A DNA stretch of 64,000 bases. It comes from an uncultured Collinsella sp. Its GTDB lineage: Bacteria > Actinomycetota > Coriobacteriia > Coriobacteriales > Coriobacteriaceae. Location: positions 81,741 through 145,740 of the forward strand of contig CABUPE010000001.1 of assembly GCA_902493515.1 (NCBI GenBank). The letters are read 5' to 3'. How positions within the stretch are numbered: the first letter of the stretch is position 1; every line of letters starts with the position of its first letter. A program made the position numbers and the translations under genes. Below, in pieces: positions 1 through 7,893 of the stretch. A model generated the notes under the pieces. It ran no database searches and was not told where the DNA came from. It worked only from the letters and a program-made list of their open reading frames with translations.

Positions 1-1
1 C

Positions 2-514
2 AAGACAGTCCACCCGCTGGCTGTCACGTTTTGGGGCTTTGTTTTTGGCGGTGCGGTTATGGCGGCTATCGCGGCTCCGTGGCCGGATGTCGCCGCGGCA
101 ATGTCGCCACAGCTGCTGCTGCTGTTCCTTGGCTTTGGACTCATCCCCACAGCCGTGGCTTACATCTTATATATGCAGGGTCTGTCCATGGGGCTCGAGA
201 CGTCGAAAGTTCCCGTCGTAATGTCTTTCGAGACGGTCGTCACCGTACTGGTGGGCATTGGCATCTACGCTGAGCCCGCCGGCGCGATCAAGGTCCTGGG
301 CATCGTGCTGGTGCTCGCGTCCATCCTGATCATGAACACCGATTTCTCCAAGCTGCGCAACAGTGCCTTTGTCGGCCATATCGTTGAGAGCATGACCTTT
401 AAGCCCAACGCGTGGTGGACGGAGAAATCGCAGGACATGGATCTGTTCCGCGAGCGCACCGGCATCGCGCTGGAGCCCACCGTGCAGGAAAGCCCCTGGT
501 ACTTCGTGCGATAG
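2..514 (+). CDS. EamA/DMT-family permease, 3' part only
   Basis: The reading frame is open from base 2 and the start lies before the window, so only about 170 C-terminal residues are seen. The visible part has about four hydrophobic helices. It includes the segment YILYMQGLSMGLE and a following helix pair typical of the second EamA repeat of drug/metabolite transporters. A hydrophilic tail of about 50 residues follows the last helix, ending in SPWYFVR. It is likely an inner-membrane exporter of small metabolites; the substrate cannot be told. The full-length permease at 24423-25445 has the same YMQG-type motif and may be a paralogue. Confidence 0.8.
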   Translation, partial: KTVHPLAVTFWGFVFGGAVMAAIAAPWPDVAAAMSPQLLLLFLGFGLIPTAVAYILYMQGLSMGLETSKVPVVMSFETVVTVLVGIGIYAEPAGAIKVLGIVLVLASILIMNTDFSKLRNSAFVGHIVESMTFKPNAWWTEKSQDMDLFRERTGIALEPTVQESPWYFVR

Positions 515-641
515 GGGATTGGCGAGGCGTCTGATCTGGGGTTATCCAGCCAGCGCCGGCCCACCCAGCCCCAACGTTTCGATTACGTTAAACCCGTCAA
601 CGGTCGATTTTCACCCGCGAGCGGTCTTTATACTAATTAGC

Positions 642-680
642 AATATCCGCAACGTATAAGACGTTATAATGACCATAACG
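642..680 (+). promoter_or_regulatory. Promoter and probable GntR operator before the PTS operon
   Basis: TATAAT (665-670) is a perfect -10 box; the -35 region (642-647) is weak, which suits a regulated promoter. Two inverted repeats overlap it: AACGT/ACGTT (651-655 and 661-665) and CGTTAT/ATAACG (662-667 and 675-680). The decamer AGACGTTATA (659-668) recurs in front of the GntR gene at 6801-6810. I infer that this is the binding site of that regulator. Confidence 0.55.
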
Positions 681-696
681 AAAAGGAGGAGGCAAG

Positions 697-1620
697 ATGA
701 ATCAGATCATTCTCGCATCTCATGGCGGCCTGGCCGCAGGCGCCAAAGACACGCTCGAGATGGTTCTCGGCGACGTGTCGAACGTCCACGTCGTGTCGCT
801 TGCTCGTGACGACAAGGAGCCCATCACCAATAAGGTGGACGCCATGATCGCCACGTTCAACGCGGACGACACCGTCTATGTGCTGACCGATATGCTCGGC
901 AGCTCGGTCAACAACAGCATGGTCGAGCTTTCCAAGAACGGCACGAAGTTCACGGTTGTCAGCGGTTTCAACATCCCGCTGGCACTCACGCTCGCTATGA
1001 GCCCCGTCCCCGTCAAGGGCGCCGAGCTCGCGGCCCTCATCAACGAGGCCCGCACCGGTCTGACCAACCCCAACGCACCGGTCGAGGCTGCCGTGGCTCC
1101 CGCCAAGAAGGCCAAGGCGTCCCGTCACAGCTCCGGTCCCGCCAAGATCGTCCTCGCACGTCTTGACTACCGTCTGCTGCACGGCCAGGTCGTCTTTACC
1201 TGGACCACCAAGGTTCAGGCCGAGCGCATCATCGTCGTCGACAACGCTGCCGCCAACGATGACATCAAGAAGGGCGCTCTTAAGCTGGCCAAGCCCCAGG
1301 GCGTGCGTCTGAACGTCTTCACCGTCGAGCGTGCCCTCGCCAAGATGGACAAGCTCAACACCCTCGGCGAGCGCGTCATGTTCGTCTTTGGCAACACGGC
1401 CGAGATGCTGCAGTTCTGCCAGGGCTACAAGCTCGACGCCATCAACCTGGGCGCCACCGCCAACCACGACGGTGCCGATCAGGTCGGCGGCAAGGACAGC
1501 TCCGTCTTCCTCGACGCCACCCAGAAGGCCGACGTCAACCAGCTGCTCGACATGGGCATTAAGCTCTATGTCCAGCAGACCCCTACGTATCAGAGCGTCG
1601 ACATCGACGCCAAGCTGTAA
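697..1620 (+). CDS. PTS mannose/fructose/sorbose-family EIIAB fusion
   Basis: Cytoplasmic phosphotransfer protein of 307 residues. Residues 1 to about 130 are an EIIA-man domain with phospho-acceptor His9 in the motif ILASHGG. A lysine- and alanine-rich linker covers about 130-148. The EIIB domain follows, with its acceptor His162 in RLLHGQV. It passes phosphate from HPr to the incoming sugar through the IIC/IID pair encoded next. A strong ribosome site (AAGGAGGAGG) precedes the ATG. IIA and IIB are separate genes (gfrA, gfrB) in the Salmonella glucoselysine operon but are fused here, as in ManX. The two SIS deglycases nearby suggest a glucoselysine or fructoselysine substrate; this is inference from context. 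Confidence 0.9.
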   Translation: MNQIILASHGGLAAGAKDTLEMVLGDVSNVHVVSLARDDKEPITNKVDAMIATFNADDTVYVLTDMLGSSVNNSMVELSKNGTKFTVVSGFNIPLALTLAMSPVPVKGAELAALINEARTGLTNPNAPVEAAVAPAKKAKASRHSSGPAKIVLARLDYRLLHGQVVFTWTTKVQAERIIVVDNAAANDDIKKGALKLAKPQGVRLNVFTVERALAKMDKLNTLGERVMFVFGNTAEMLQFCQGYKLDAINLGATANHDGADQVGGKDSSVFLDATQKADVNQLLDMGIKLYVQQTPTYQSVDIDAKL

Positions 1621-1656
1621 TCAACCAGGCTTTTGCCTGACTGAAAGGAGAAGGGT

Positions 1657-2451
1657 ATGAATACGTTCATCAGTGCGGTGCTCGTCGGCCTCGTCGGCGT
1701 GTTCTGCATGTGGGACTCCCGCCTGCTCGGTCGTCTTAACTTCGAGCAGCCCCTCGTTGGCGCTACGCTCGTCGGTCTGCTGCTGGGCGATGTGCCCACC
1801 GGCCTTGCCGTCGGTGCCGCCGTCGAGCTCGTGTCCATGGGCCTGGTGCAGGTCGGCGCTGCCGTTCCGCCCGATATGGTCCTGGGCGGCATCGTGGCCG
1901 CTGCCTTTGCGTGCCTGACCGATGCTTCCGCCGAGACCGCCATGACGATCGCCATCCCGGTCGCCGTCCTGGGTCAGCTTCTCGGCATCGTGTTCCGTTC
2001 CATCATCGCCGCCCTCACCCATGTGGCCGATAGCGCGATCGATAACGGAAAGTTCAAGACCGCCTACCGTATGCACATCTGCGCCGGCTCCGGTCTGTAC
2101 GCCATCATGTACTTCCTGCCGATCTTCCTCGCCGTCTTTGTTGGCACCGACCTGGTTCAGGCCATCGTCAACATGGTTCCCGAGTGGCTGTCCACTGGTC
2201 TTAACGTTTCGACCAAGATCATGACCGCCTACGGCTTGGCCCTGCTGCTCACCATGATGATCAAGAAGGGTATGACTCCGTTCCTGTTCATCGGTTTCCT
2301 GCTCGCCGCTTACCTCAACCTGTCCGTCATCGCGGTCGCTCTGATCGGTGTGTGCCTGGCTGTCGTCTTCATGGGCTTCAAGTTCAACGGTTCCCATGCA
2401 GCCGCCGGTGTCGATTCCGACTACGATCCGCTCGAAGACGACGAAGACTAA
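1657..2451 (+). CDS. PTS mannose-family EIIC membrane component
   Basis: Integral membrane subunit of 264 residues with about seven hydrophobic segments. It has the family's GLLLGDVPTGLAVGAAVELV region (about residues 40-60), which forms part of the sugar path with IID. The C-terminus is acidic (ends DYDPLEDDED). It lies 36 nt after the IIAB gene with its own site (AAAGGAGAAGG) and 13 nt before the IID gene, so the three are one transcript. Substrate is inferred only from the linked deglycase gene. Confidence 0.92.
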   Translation: MNTFISAVLVGLVGVFCMWDSRLLGRLNFEQPLVGATLVGLLLGDVPTGLAVGAAVELVSMGLVQVGAAVPPDMVLGGIVAAAFACLTDASAETAMTIAIPVAVLGQLLGIVFRSIIAALTHVADSAIDNGKFKTAYRMHICAGSGLYAIMYFLPIFLAVFVGTDLVQAIVNMVPEWLSTGLNVSTKIMTAYGLALLLTMMIKKGMTPFLFIGFLLAAYLNLSVIAVALIGVCLAVVFMGFKFNGSHAAAGVDSDYDPLEDDED

Positions 2452-2464
2452 GGAGGAACACACT

Positions 2465-3298
2465 ATGGCAACCGCAACCAAGGACGTGTCCCTGAACAAG
2501 AAGGTCAGCCAGTTCTTCTGGCGCTCCTGGGCCATCCAGGCCTCTTGGAACTACGAGCGTCAGATGAACATGGGCTTCCTCTACGGCATGGTTCCCACGC
2601 TCGATCGTCTCTATCCGGACGAGTCCGACCCCAAGCAGCTCGCTGCTAAGAAAGAGGCTTACCACCGTCATATGGCGTTCTACAACTGCACCCCGCAGAC
2701 GAGCGCCTTTATCCTAGGCCTCTCCGCCTCCATGGAGGAGGAGTACGCCAAGGATCCCGAGAACTTCGATCCCGATTCGATCAACGCGGTCAAGACCTCC
2801 CTCATGGGTCCGCTTTCCGGCATCGGTGACTCCTTCTTCCAGGGCACCATCCGCGTTATCGCCTTTGGCCTGGGCGTTCAGCTGGCTCAGCAGGGCTCCA
2901 TCATGGGCCCGATCCTGGCCATGCTCATCTCCATCGTCCCCTCTGTGCTGATCACTTGGTTCGCAGCCAAGATGGGCTATCAGGGCGGCCACGAGTACCT
3001 GAGCAAGCTTCAGGGCGGCGACCTCATGGAGAAGCTCATGTATGTCTGCGGCATCGTGGGTCTTATGTCCGTGGGTGGCATGATCGCTACGCTGATCGGC
3101 GCCACCACCCCGCTGCAGTTCGCTGAGGGCACCGTTGTTATCCAGGACATCCTGGACGGCATGATGCCCCAGATGATCTCCCTTGGCCTCACCGTCCTTA
3201 TGTACTGGCTCATCAAGAAGAACGTCAACACCGGTTGGCTTCTCGTGATCGCCATCGTGGGCGGCATCGCCCTCTCCGCGGCCGGCATCCTGGCCTAG
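2465..3298 (+). CDS. PTS mannose-family EIID membrane component
   Basis: Membrane subunit of 277 residues, a normal length for EIID. The start at 2465 is chosen because TAAGGAGG lies just upstream and the reading MATATKDVSLNKKV matches the usual short cytoplasmic leader. Family signatures include RSWAIQASWNYERQMNMGF near residue 20 and MGPLSGIGDSFFQGTIR near 115. The C-terminal third is hydrophobic. It pairs with the EIIC gene just upstream to form the sugar channel. Confidence 0.93.
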   Translation: MATATKDVSLNKKVSQFFWRSWAIQASWNYERQMNMGFLYGMVPTLDRLYPDESDPKQLAAKKEAYHRHMAFYNCTPQTSAFILGLSASMEEEYAKDPENFDPDSINAVKTSLMGPLSGIGDSFFQGTIRVIAFGLGVQLAQQGSIMGPILAMLISIVPSVLITWFAAKMGYQGGHEYLSKLQGGDLMEKLMYVCGIVGLMSVGGMIATLIGATTPLQFAEGTVVIQDILDGMMPQMISLGLTVLMYWLIKKNVNTGWLLVIAIVGGIALSAAGILA

Positions 3299-3329
3299 TC
3301 GCGACTAAGCGCCTATTCGCTTTCCCCCG

Positions 3330-3367
3330 GGGGCCTGCCTGACATCCCATACCCCAGGCAGGCTCCC
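3330..3367 (+). terminator. GC-rich hairpin after the EIID gene
   Basis: GCCTGCCTG (3333-3341) and CAGGCAGGC (3355-3363) form a perfect 9-bp stem, extendable with flanking G/C pairs, around a 13-nt loop. There is no clear T-run, so it could lower expression of the next gene or protect the PTS mRNA rather than stop transcription fully. Confidence 0.45.
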
Positions 3368-3376
3368 ATCCCTAAA

Positions 3377-3405
3377 TGTGTCAAAGGGACAGTTCCTTTG
3401 ACACA
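3377..3405. repeat. 11-bp perfect palindromic repeat
   Basis: TGTGTCAAAGG (3377-3387) and CCTTTGACACA (3395-3405) are exact reverse complements around GACAGTT. The element lies between the EIID hairpin and the deglycase gene. From memory, closely similar TGTCAAAGG/CCTTTGACA palindromes are scattered in many bacterial genomes as REP-like elements; no second copy is seen in this window. Confidence 0.6.
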
Positions 3406-3497
3406 TCCTCAACGGGCCGGCGACTCGGTCCAAATCACGGTAACCCTGCGAGCGCCCGGCAATGTGGCGCCGCAAAAAATCGAAAGGAATGTGTCAG

Positions 3498-4481
3498 ATG
3501 TACGAGATCGACCTTAACCTCCCTAAGCAGATCGTCGCTGACGTCCTGTCCAACCACGAGATCCACAGTGTCGCCTTCGTCGGCTGCGGTGCTTCCATGT
3601 CCGACCTGTACCCCGCCAAGTACTTCCTGGCCAACAACACGGACAAGCTGAACGTTCAGATCTTCACCGCTAACGAGTTCAACTACGACACGCCTTCCTG
3701 GGTCAACGAGCACACCTTCGTGATCACCTGCTCCCTCGGTGGCTCCACGCCCGAGACCGTCGAGGCCAACAAGACCGCCAAGAAGCACAACTGCCCGGTC
3801 GTCTCCCTCACCAACAAGGCTGGCTCCGCTCTGACCGTCGACGCTGACTACGTCATCGTTCACGGCTTCCACGCCAACTTCGCTGCCAAGTGCGAGAAGC
3901 CCGGCTATGCCATCGCTCTTGCTCTCGAGATCCTTCAGCAGACCGAGGGCTATGACAAGTACGACGACATGATCACCGGCCTCACCAACGTCTTCGATCT
4001 CTGCGAGAACGCTGCTCAGTCCTGCAAGAAGCTCGCCAAGAAGTTCGCTGAGGACTTCAAGGACGACAAGATGATTTACTTCATGGCCTCTGGTGCCTCC
4101 GAGAAGATGGCTTACTCTCACGCCGCCTTCCTGTTCACCGAGATGCAGTGGATCGACGCCGCCGCCTACAACACCGGCGAGTACTTCCACGGCCCGTTCG
4201 AGGTTTCCACCGAGGGTAAGCCCTACGTCTTCTTCATGTCCGATGGCGCTACCCGTCCGATGGACGCCCGCGCCCTCACCTTCCTTGAGCGCATGGGCGC
4301 CAAGGTCGCTCTGATCGACTCCAAGGACTACGGCCTGGCTGACGCCGTGCCCGCGAGCGTCGTCACCTACTTCAACCCGCTGCTGCACCTCGCCGTTATG
4401 CGCGAGTACGGCAACCAGATCGCCGAGGCCCGTCAGCACCCGCTGACCATGCGCCGCTACATGTGGAAGCTTTCCTACTAA
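3498..4481 (+). CDS. SIS-domain sugar-amine 6-phosphate deglycase (FrlB/Gfr/FraB-like)
   Basis: Cytoplasmic protein of 327 residues with two SIS (sugar isomerase) domains, about residues 20-150 and 185-320. It should split a phosphorylated Amadori compound delivered by the linked PTS into glucose 6-phosphate and the free amine. TCSLGGSTPE (about 78-87) is a phosphosugar-binding loop. Glu215 and His231 are 16 residues apart, within EMQW and EYFHGPFE. They match the catalytic pair described for FraB (Glu214, His230). The start at 3498 follows GAAAGGA with good spacing; upstream in-frame codons have no site. A strong terminator follows at 4516-4547. Exact substrate is not shown by the sequence. 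Confidence 0.85.
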   Translation: MYEIDLNLPKQIVADVLSNHEIHSVAFVGCGASMSDLYPAKYFLANNTDKLNVQIFTANEFNYDTPSWVNEHTFVITCSLGGSTPETVEANKTAKKHNCPVVSLTNKAGSALTVDADYVIVHGFHANFAAKCEKPGYAIALALEILQQTEGYDKYDDMITGLTNVFDLCENAAQSCKKLAKKFAEDFKDDKMIYFMASGASEKMAYSHAAFLFTEMQWIDAAAYNTGEYFHGPFEVSTEGKPYVFFMSDGATRPMDARALTFLERMGAKVALIDSKDYGLADAVPASVVTYFNPLLHLAVMREYGNQIAEARQHPLTMRRYMWKLSY

Positions 4482-4515
4482 TCACAAGTAAGTAGACCTT
4501 ACGGGTTGATTGAGA

Positions 4516-4547
4516 GGGGATGGGGTTTGCGCCCCGTCCCCTTTTTT
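4516..4547 (+). terminator. Intrinsic terminator of the PTS-deglycase operon
   Basis: GGGGATGGGG (4516-4525) pairs with CCCCGTCCCC (4532-4541), with one G-U pair and a 6-nt loop, followed by six T residues (4542-4547). Confidence 0.9.
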
Positions 4548-4581
4548 GCTCTGGGGAGGGCGTGTCTGTCGCGTCGCAAAT

Positions 4582-4626
4582 CCCAGATAAAACCTGCCAA
4601 AATAAACCTGCCCCTTTTTGGCAGGT
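4582..4626 (+). repeat. Dispersed palindromic repeat, family A, copy 1
   Basis: It begins CCCAGATAAAACC and contains the perfect 11-bp inverted repeat ACCTGCCAAAA/TTTTGGCAGGT (4592-4602 and 4616-4626). Homologous copies lie at 6716-6760 and, on the other strand, 14647-14693. This copy ends one base before the ribosome site of the HAD gene. Confidence 0.85.
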
Positions 4627-4640
4627 GGGAGGAGATGCGT

Positions 4641-5270
4641 ATGATCAAGGCAGTGCTGTTTGACATGGACGGCGTGCTGGTCGATACCGAGTGGTTCTAC
4701 AACCGTCGTCGCGTGGCGTTTATGGAAGAGAAGGGCTTTCACTTTGACGAGATCCCCGATCTTTCGGGGTCTAACGAGCCCGCCATTTGGAAGTCGCTGG
4801 TACCTGACGATGTTGAGCTGCGCGAGCGCCTGCGCGTGGAGTACAAGCAGGTCTATAGCCCGGACCATCCCGTTCCGTATGCCGAGCTGCTCAACGAGCA
4901 GACGGAGCCGGTGATGCGCGCACTGCACGAGCGCGGCGTGAAGTGTGCCATCGCGAGCTCGTCCTATCGCGAGTTGATCGACGAGCTGGTGGAGATTGCC
5001 GGTATCCCCGACGTGCTGGACTACACCATCAGCGGTCACGAGTGCAGTGCGTTTAAGCCCGACCCCGAGATCTACCTGCGTGCCATGGAGGCACTGGGGG
5101 TGGAGCCTGCCAAGTGCCTGGTTATCGAGGATTCGCCTTTGGGCATCGAGGCTGGTAAGCGCTCCGGCGCCCGCGTCCTGGCGCTGCGTCCGCACGAGGG
5201 TGTCAACCTCGATCAATCGCGAGCCGATGCCGTTATCGATAATCTGACCGACATTTTGGCCGCTTTGTAG
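4641..5270 (+). CDS. HAD-superfamily hydrolase (beta-phosphoglucomutase-like)
   Basis: Protein of 209 residues of HAD subfamily IA. Motif I is FDMDGVLVD near the N-terminus with the two catalytic aspartates. Motif II is the serine in CAIASSSYRE (about residue 97), motif III the lysine in SAFKPDPEIY (about 138), and motif IV is IEDSPLGIEA (about 160). It could be a phosphosugar phosphatase or mutase. The ATG at 4641 is preferred over the in-frame ATG at 4635 because GGGAGGAG touches the latter. It follows the PTS operon terminator and repeat copy 1, so it probably has separate control, though it may still act on sugar phosphates from that pathway. Confidence 0.85.
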   Translation: MIKAVLFDMDGVLVDTEWFYNRRRVAFMEEKGFHFDEIPDLSGSNEPAIWKSLVPDDVELRERLRVEYKQVYSPDHPVPYAELLNEQTEPVMRALHERGVKCAIASSSYRELIDELVEIAGIPDVLDYTISGHECSAFKPDPEIYLRAMEALGVEPAKCLVIEDSPLGIEAGKRSGARVLALRPHEGVNLDQSRADAVIDNLTDILAAL

Positions 5271-5273
5271 CGT

Positions 5274-5321
5274 CAATCCGCCGCGAGAAGCACTGATTCA
5301 CGTGTCTTTTGCTGCGGATTG
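5274..5321 (+). terminator. Weak hairpin after the HAD gene
   Basis: CAATCCGC (5274-5281) and GCGGATTG (5314-5321) form an 8-bp perfect stem with a long loop, followed by CTTAATTTG. It may end the HAD transcript; the long loop and poor T-run keep confidence low. Confidence 0.35.
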
Positions 5322-5367
5322 GCTTAATTTGTCATCTATTTGGATCCGTTTGGCTTCGATTCGGACT

Positions 5368-5486
5368 AAGTGAGTAGACTTTTTGGCGCAGGCCGAGCAC
5401 AAAGCGCATCTGCTCTAGTAAAACCGCAGGTCACAGGGGTGGCGGTTTTGGGTGTGCTCTGCAGGTCGCGTAAAGTCTACTCACTT
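5368..5486. repeat. 119-bp nested inverted-repeat element (possible MITE or structured leader)
   Basis: The ends are a perfect 15-bp inverted repeat, AAGTGAGTAGACTTT (5368-5382) and AAAGTCTACTCACTT (5472-5486). Inside are GAGCACA/TGTGCTC (5395-5401 and 5453-5459) and AAAACCGC/GCGGTTTT (5420-5427 and 5442-5449), all nested. A related single motif, AAGTAAGTAGACCTT, lies just after the deglycase gene at about 4486-4500. No gene is visible in the 5271-5624 gap. Confidence 0.7.
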
Positions 5487-5624
5487 GTAATTTGGGCCTT
5501 TGGTCGTGGGGTTGCTGGTTCCGCTTTGGTTGTCGAGAGAGGGTGAATTGAAGCGCCCCCGCACGCTCCATGCTACAATCGCGGACATACCCCACAACTA
5601 CATCTGCCTTCGAAAGGAGCCTGC

Positions 5625-6632
5625 GTGGCGAACGCCATCGATCAGCTCACGGACCGAGTGCTCGTACTCGGCCGCCTCACCATCGTCCGCCGCGCTATTA
5701 CTGCCGTGGCGGTCACGATTTCCGCCGTTCTCCAGACATTCCTGATCCAGGCGTTCATTCAGCCCGCCGACTTGCTTCCGAGCGGCCTCACCGGCGTTGC
5801 GGTCCTGCTCGATCGCGTTACCTCGCTGGGCGGCGTTCACATCGACATCTCGCTCGGTATGCTCGCGCTCAACATCCCCGTGGCGCTCCTATGCTGGAGC
5901 GGCATCAGCAAACGCTTCGTCATCTTCTCGATGATGCAGGTCGTGCTCTCGTCGCTGTTCCTCAACGTCTTTCACTTCGCTCCATTTTTGGGCGACAAGA
6001 TCATGCTAATCATTTTTGGCGGCGTGGTCTCGGGTCTGGGCGCTGCCATCGCGCTAAAGTCCGGCGCATCTACCGGTGGCACCGACTTTATCGCGCTGTG
6101 GGTCTCCAACCACACGGGCAAGACCATCTGGGGCGTTATCTTTGGTTTCAATTGCTTTATCCTGGCGATCTTTGGCTTTATGTTTGGCTGGGACAACGCG
6201 GCGTACTCCATCGTGTTCCAGTTTATTTCGACCAAGACCATCGACAGTTTCTATCGTCGCTACGACCGCGTGACGCTGCAGATCACGACGCGCAAGGCTG
6301 ACGAGGTCATGACCGCCTATGTTGACCATTTTCAGCACGGCATTAGCTGCGCCGAGGTCATCGGTGGATACAGCCGCGAAAAGATGTACTTGCTGCACGC
6401 CGTTGTATCGACCTACGAGAGCCAGGACATTATCAAGTTGGTGTGCGACGTTGATCCCGGCGCCGTGATCAATGTGTTCCACACGCTCAACTTTGTGGGC
6501 GGCTGGTGGGGCGGTCATGTCGACGAGCCCATGCCCACGGCCGTACCCGATCCCGACAAGCCAGCGCGTATGGCCAGCAGACAGGCGCGCCTCAGCGAGC
6601 AGGACAGCCTGCAGCAGGACGACGGCAGGTAG
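5625..6632 (+). CDS. YitT-family membrane protein (DUF161 + DUF2179)
   Basis: Protein of 335 residues read from a GTG start behind AAAGGAG. There are five or six hydrophobic helices in about residues 20-200, with the family motif SGASTGGTDFIA near 147. A cytoplasmic C-terminal domain of the DUF2179 type follows, including HGISCAEVIGGYSREKMYLL near 230-250. A hydrophilic tail of about 40 residues ends the protein. YitT proteins have no firmly known transport substrate. It stands alone, closed by the terminator at 6676-6707. Confidence 0.88.
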   Translation: MANAIDQLTDRVLVLGRLTIVRRAITAVAVTISAVLQTFLIQAFIQPADLLPSGLTGVAVLLDRVTSLGGVHIDISLGMLALNIPVALLCWSGISKRFVIFSMMQVVLSSLFLNVFHFAPFLGDKIMLIIFGGVVSGLGAAIALKSGASTGGTDFIALWVSNHTGKTIWGVIFGFNCFILAIFGFMFGWDNAAYSIVFQFISTKTIDSFYRRYDRVTLQITTRKADEVMTAYVDHFQHGISCAEVIGGYSREKMYLLHAVVSTYESQDIIKLVCDVDPGAVINVFHTLNFVGGWWGGHVDEPMPTAVPDPDKPARMASRQARLSEQDSLQQDDGR

Positions 6633-6675
6633 AGTGTTGGTATTTTGCCGGCACGGCGCAATCCTGTCCGCTTGA

Positions 6676-6715
6676 GCCTCCCGAAAGCCTCGCTGCTTTC
6701 GGGAGGCCTTCGTTT
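6676..6715 (+). terminator. Terminator after the YitT gene
   Basis: GCCTCCCGAAAG (6676-6687) pairs perfectly with CTTTCGGGAGGC (6696-6707) over 12 bp with an 8-nt loop, followed by CTTCGTTT. Confidence 0.85.
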
Positions 6716-6760
6716 GCCCAGATAAAACCTACCAAAATGAAGCTGTCGCTTTTTGGTAGG
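6716..6760 (+). repeat. Dispersed palindromic repeat, family A, copy 2
   Basis: GCCCAGATAAAACC at its start and the inverted repeat CCTACCAAAA/TTTTGGTAGG (6728-6737 and 6751-6760) match copies 1 and 3. The stem differs from copy 1 by a paired change (CCTGCC to CCTACC and GGCAGG to GGTAGG), so pairing is kept. It follows a terminator directly. Confidence 0.8.
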
Positions 6761-6800
6761 GAGGGTGTATCGTTTTATCAATATGAGGTAACATGAAACT

Positions 6801-6814
6801 AGACGTTATATACG
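6801..6814 (+). promoter_or_regulatory. Probable operator of the GntR gene
   Basis: AGACGTTATATACG contains the near-palindrome CGTTATATACG and shares the decamer AGACGTTATA with the PTS promoter (659-668). It lies 40 nt before the regulator's start, fitting autoregulation. The surrounding bases are AT-rich. Confidence 0.5.
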
Positions 6815-6852
6815 TATTAGAAATTTAGCTATTTTGATAAGAGTGATCAGAT

Positions 6853-7572
6853 ATGCCTGCGCCCAAAAATGCACCGCTTTACCAGCAGATTTATGACGAA
6901 ATCAAGGATGCGATCGAGAAAGGTGTTTATGCACCCAAGGAGCGTATTCCGTCCGAGCTTGAACTAGCCGAGCAGTACGAGGTGAGCCGTATTACGGTGC
7001 GCCGCGCTGTCGAGGAGCTGTACTCCGATGGTTACCTGGTTAAGCAGCAGGGCCGCGGCACCTTTGTCTCCACGCCGCACATCAACCGCCAGTTTCACGC
7101 CTCGACGCTGCAGACGTTTACCGCGCTGTGTGCCGGCAACGGCATGAAGGCCGGTGCGCACGTGATCGATCGCCAGATCGTTCCGGCGCGCCAAAACGAG
7201 ATGGAGTTCTTTGGCCTGCAGAAGGATGCGCTGCTGCTGCATATCAAGCGCGTGCGTACGGCCGACGGCGAGCCCATCTTTGAGGAGAACATCTTTGTGC
7301 CGTTTGACGCCTACCGTGAGCTGTTGACGGCCGATCTTGAGGACAAGTCGATTTTTGCCGAGGTCGAGCGTGTTGGCGGAACGCCGATTGTCTCGGTTGG
7401 CTACCGTACGGTCGAGGCCGTTCGAGCTAACGCCGAGCAGGCGGCCGAACTGGGCATTGCTCCGCACGATCCGCTGCTCAACCTGCGTGCCGGCTTTACC
7501 GGTCCCGATGACGAGCCGGTTTTGATGGGTAAACAGTACTACGTGGGATCGCGCTACGTTATGGTCATGTAA
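6853..7572 (+). CDS. GntR/HutC-family regulator with UTRA domain (1)
   Basis: Transcription factor of 239 residues. Residues about 8-75 form the winged-helix domain, with RIPSELELAEQYEVSRITVR and QQGRGTFV as the classic helix and wing. Residues about 95-235 form a UTRA ligand-binding domain of chorismate-lyase fold. Regulators of this group usually bind a phosphorylated sugar or sugar-amine. A shared decamer in front of this gene and the PTS operon suggests that it represses both. It ends in a terminator hairpin that begins one base after the stop codon. Confidence 0.92.
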   Translation: MPAPKNAPLYQQIYDEIKDAIEKGVYAPKERIPSELELAEQYEVSRITVRRAVEELYSDGYLVKQQGRGTFVSTPHINRQFHASTLQTFTALCAGNGMKAGAHVIDRQIVPARQNEMEFFGLQKDALLLHIKRVRTADGEPIFEENIFVPFDAYRELLTADLEDKSIFAEVERVGGTPIVSVGYRTVEAVRANAEQAAELGIAPHDPLLNLRAGFTGPDDEPVLMGKQYYVGSRYVMVM

Positions 7573-7600
7573 GTTACGCGGTTTTACCAAACCGCGTAAC
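7573..7600 (+). terminator. Terminator-like hairpin after GntR (1)
   Basis: GTTACGCGGTTT (7573-7584) and AAACCGCGTAAC (7589-7600) form a perfect 12-bp stem with a TACC loop. The same hairpin with paired changes follows glmM at 29321-29350, where it is again joined to a multi-stem element. Confidence 0.7.
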
Positions 7601-7613
7601 GGCTCGACGCTGC

Positions 7614-7711
7614 AAACGCCCCTAAGCGGCAATCTGACGTTCAATCGTCGGTCGCGTACCGAAGTACGCTTCCCTCCTCTTTCACGTCACCTTGCTCGCT
7701 TAGGGGCGTTT
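7614..7711. repeat. Multi-stem structured element, family B, copy 1
   Basis: Nested stems are: outer AAACGCCCCTAAGCG (7614-7628) with CGCTTAGGGGCGTTT (7697-7711); middle TGACGT/ACGTCA (7635-7640 and 7684-7689); inner GCGTAC/GTACGC (7654-7659 and 7664-7669) with a CGAA loop. Copies at 29363-29461 and 32761-32853 share the architecture. The stretch between the GntR stop and recQ holds no gene. Confidence 0.75.
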
Positions 7712-7893
7712 TCGCTGACCTATGCTCAACCAGCGACGTTTGCGCGCTTGTCAAGAGATTAGCCGTTGGGAAAGTGTCCAAAAATCCCACGCTCGTTCCT
7801 TTTGGATTGCGTTGCCCGTGGCCGACGGCCGTGCGGCACCGGTCCGCGTGGCGGCGTATAATCGGCGGCAGATGACTTGGACGTTAGGAAACC

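Noticed and set aside
4506..4640. An N-terminal extension of the HAD protein.
   Set aside because: It would cover the PTS terminator and a family A repeat; the FDMDGVL motif belongs within the first ten residues.
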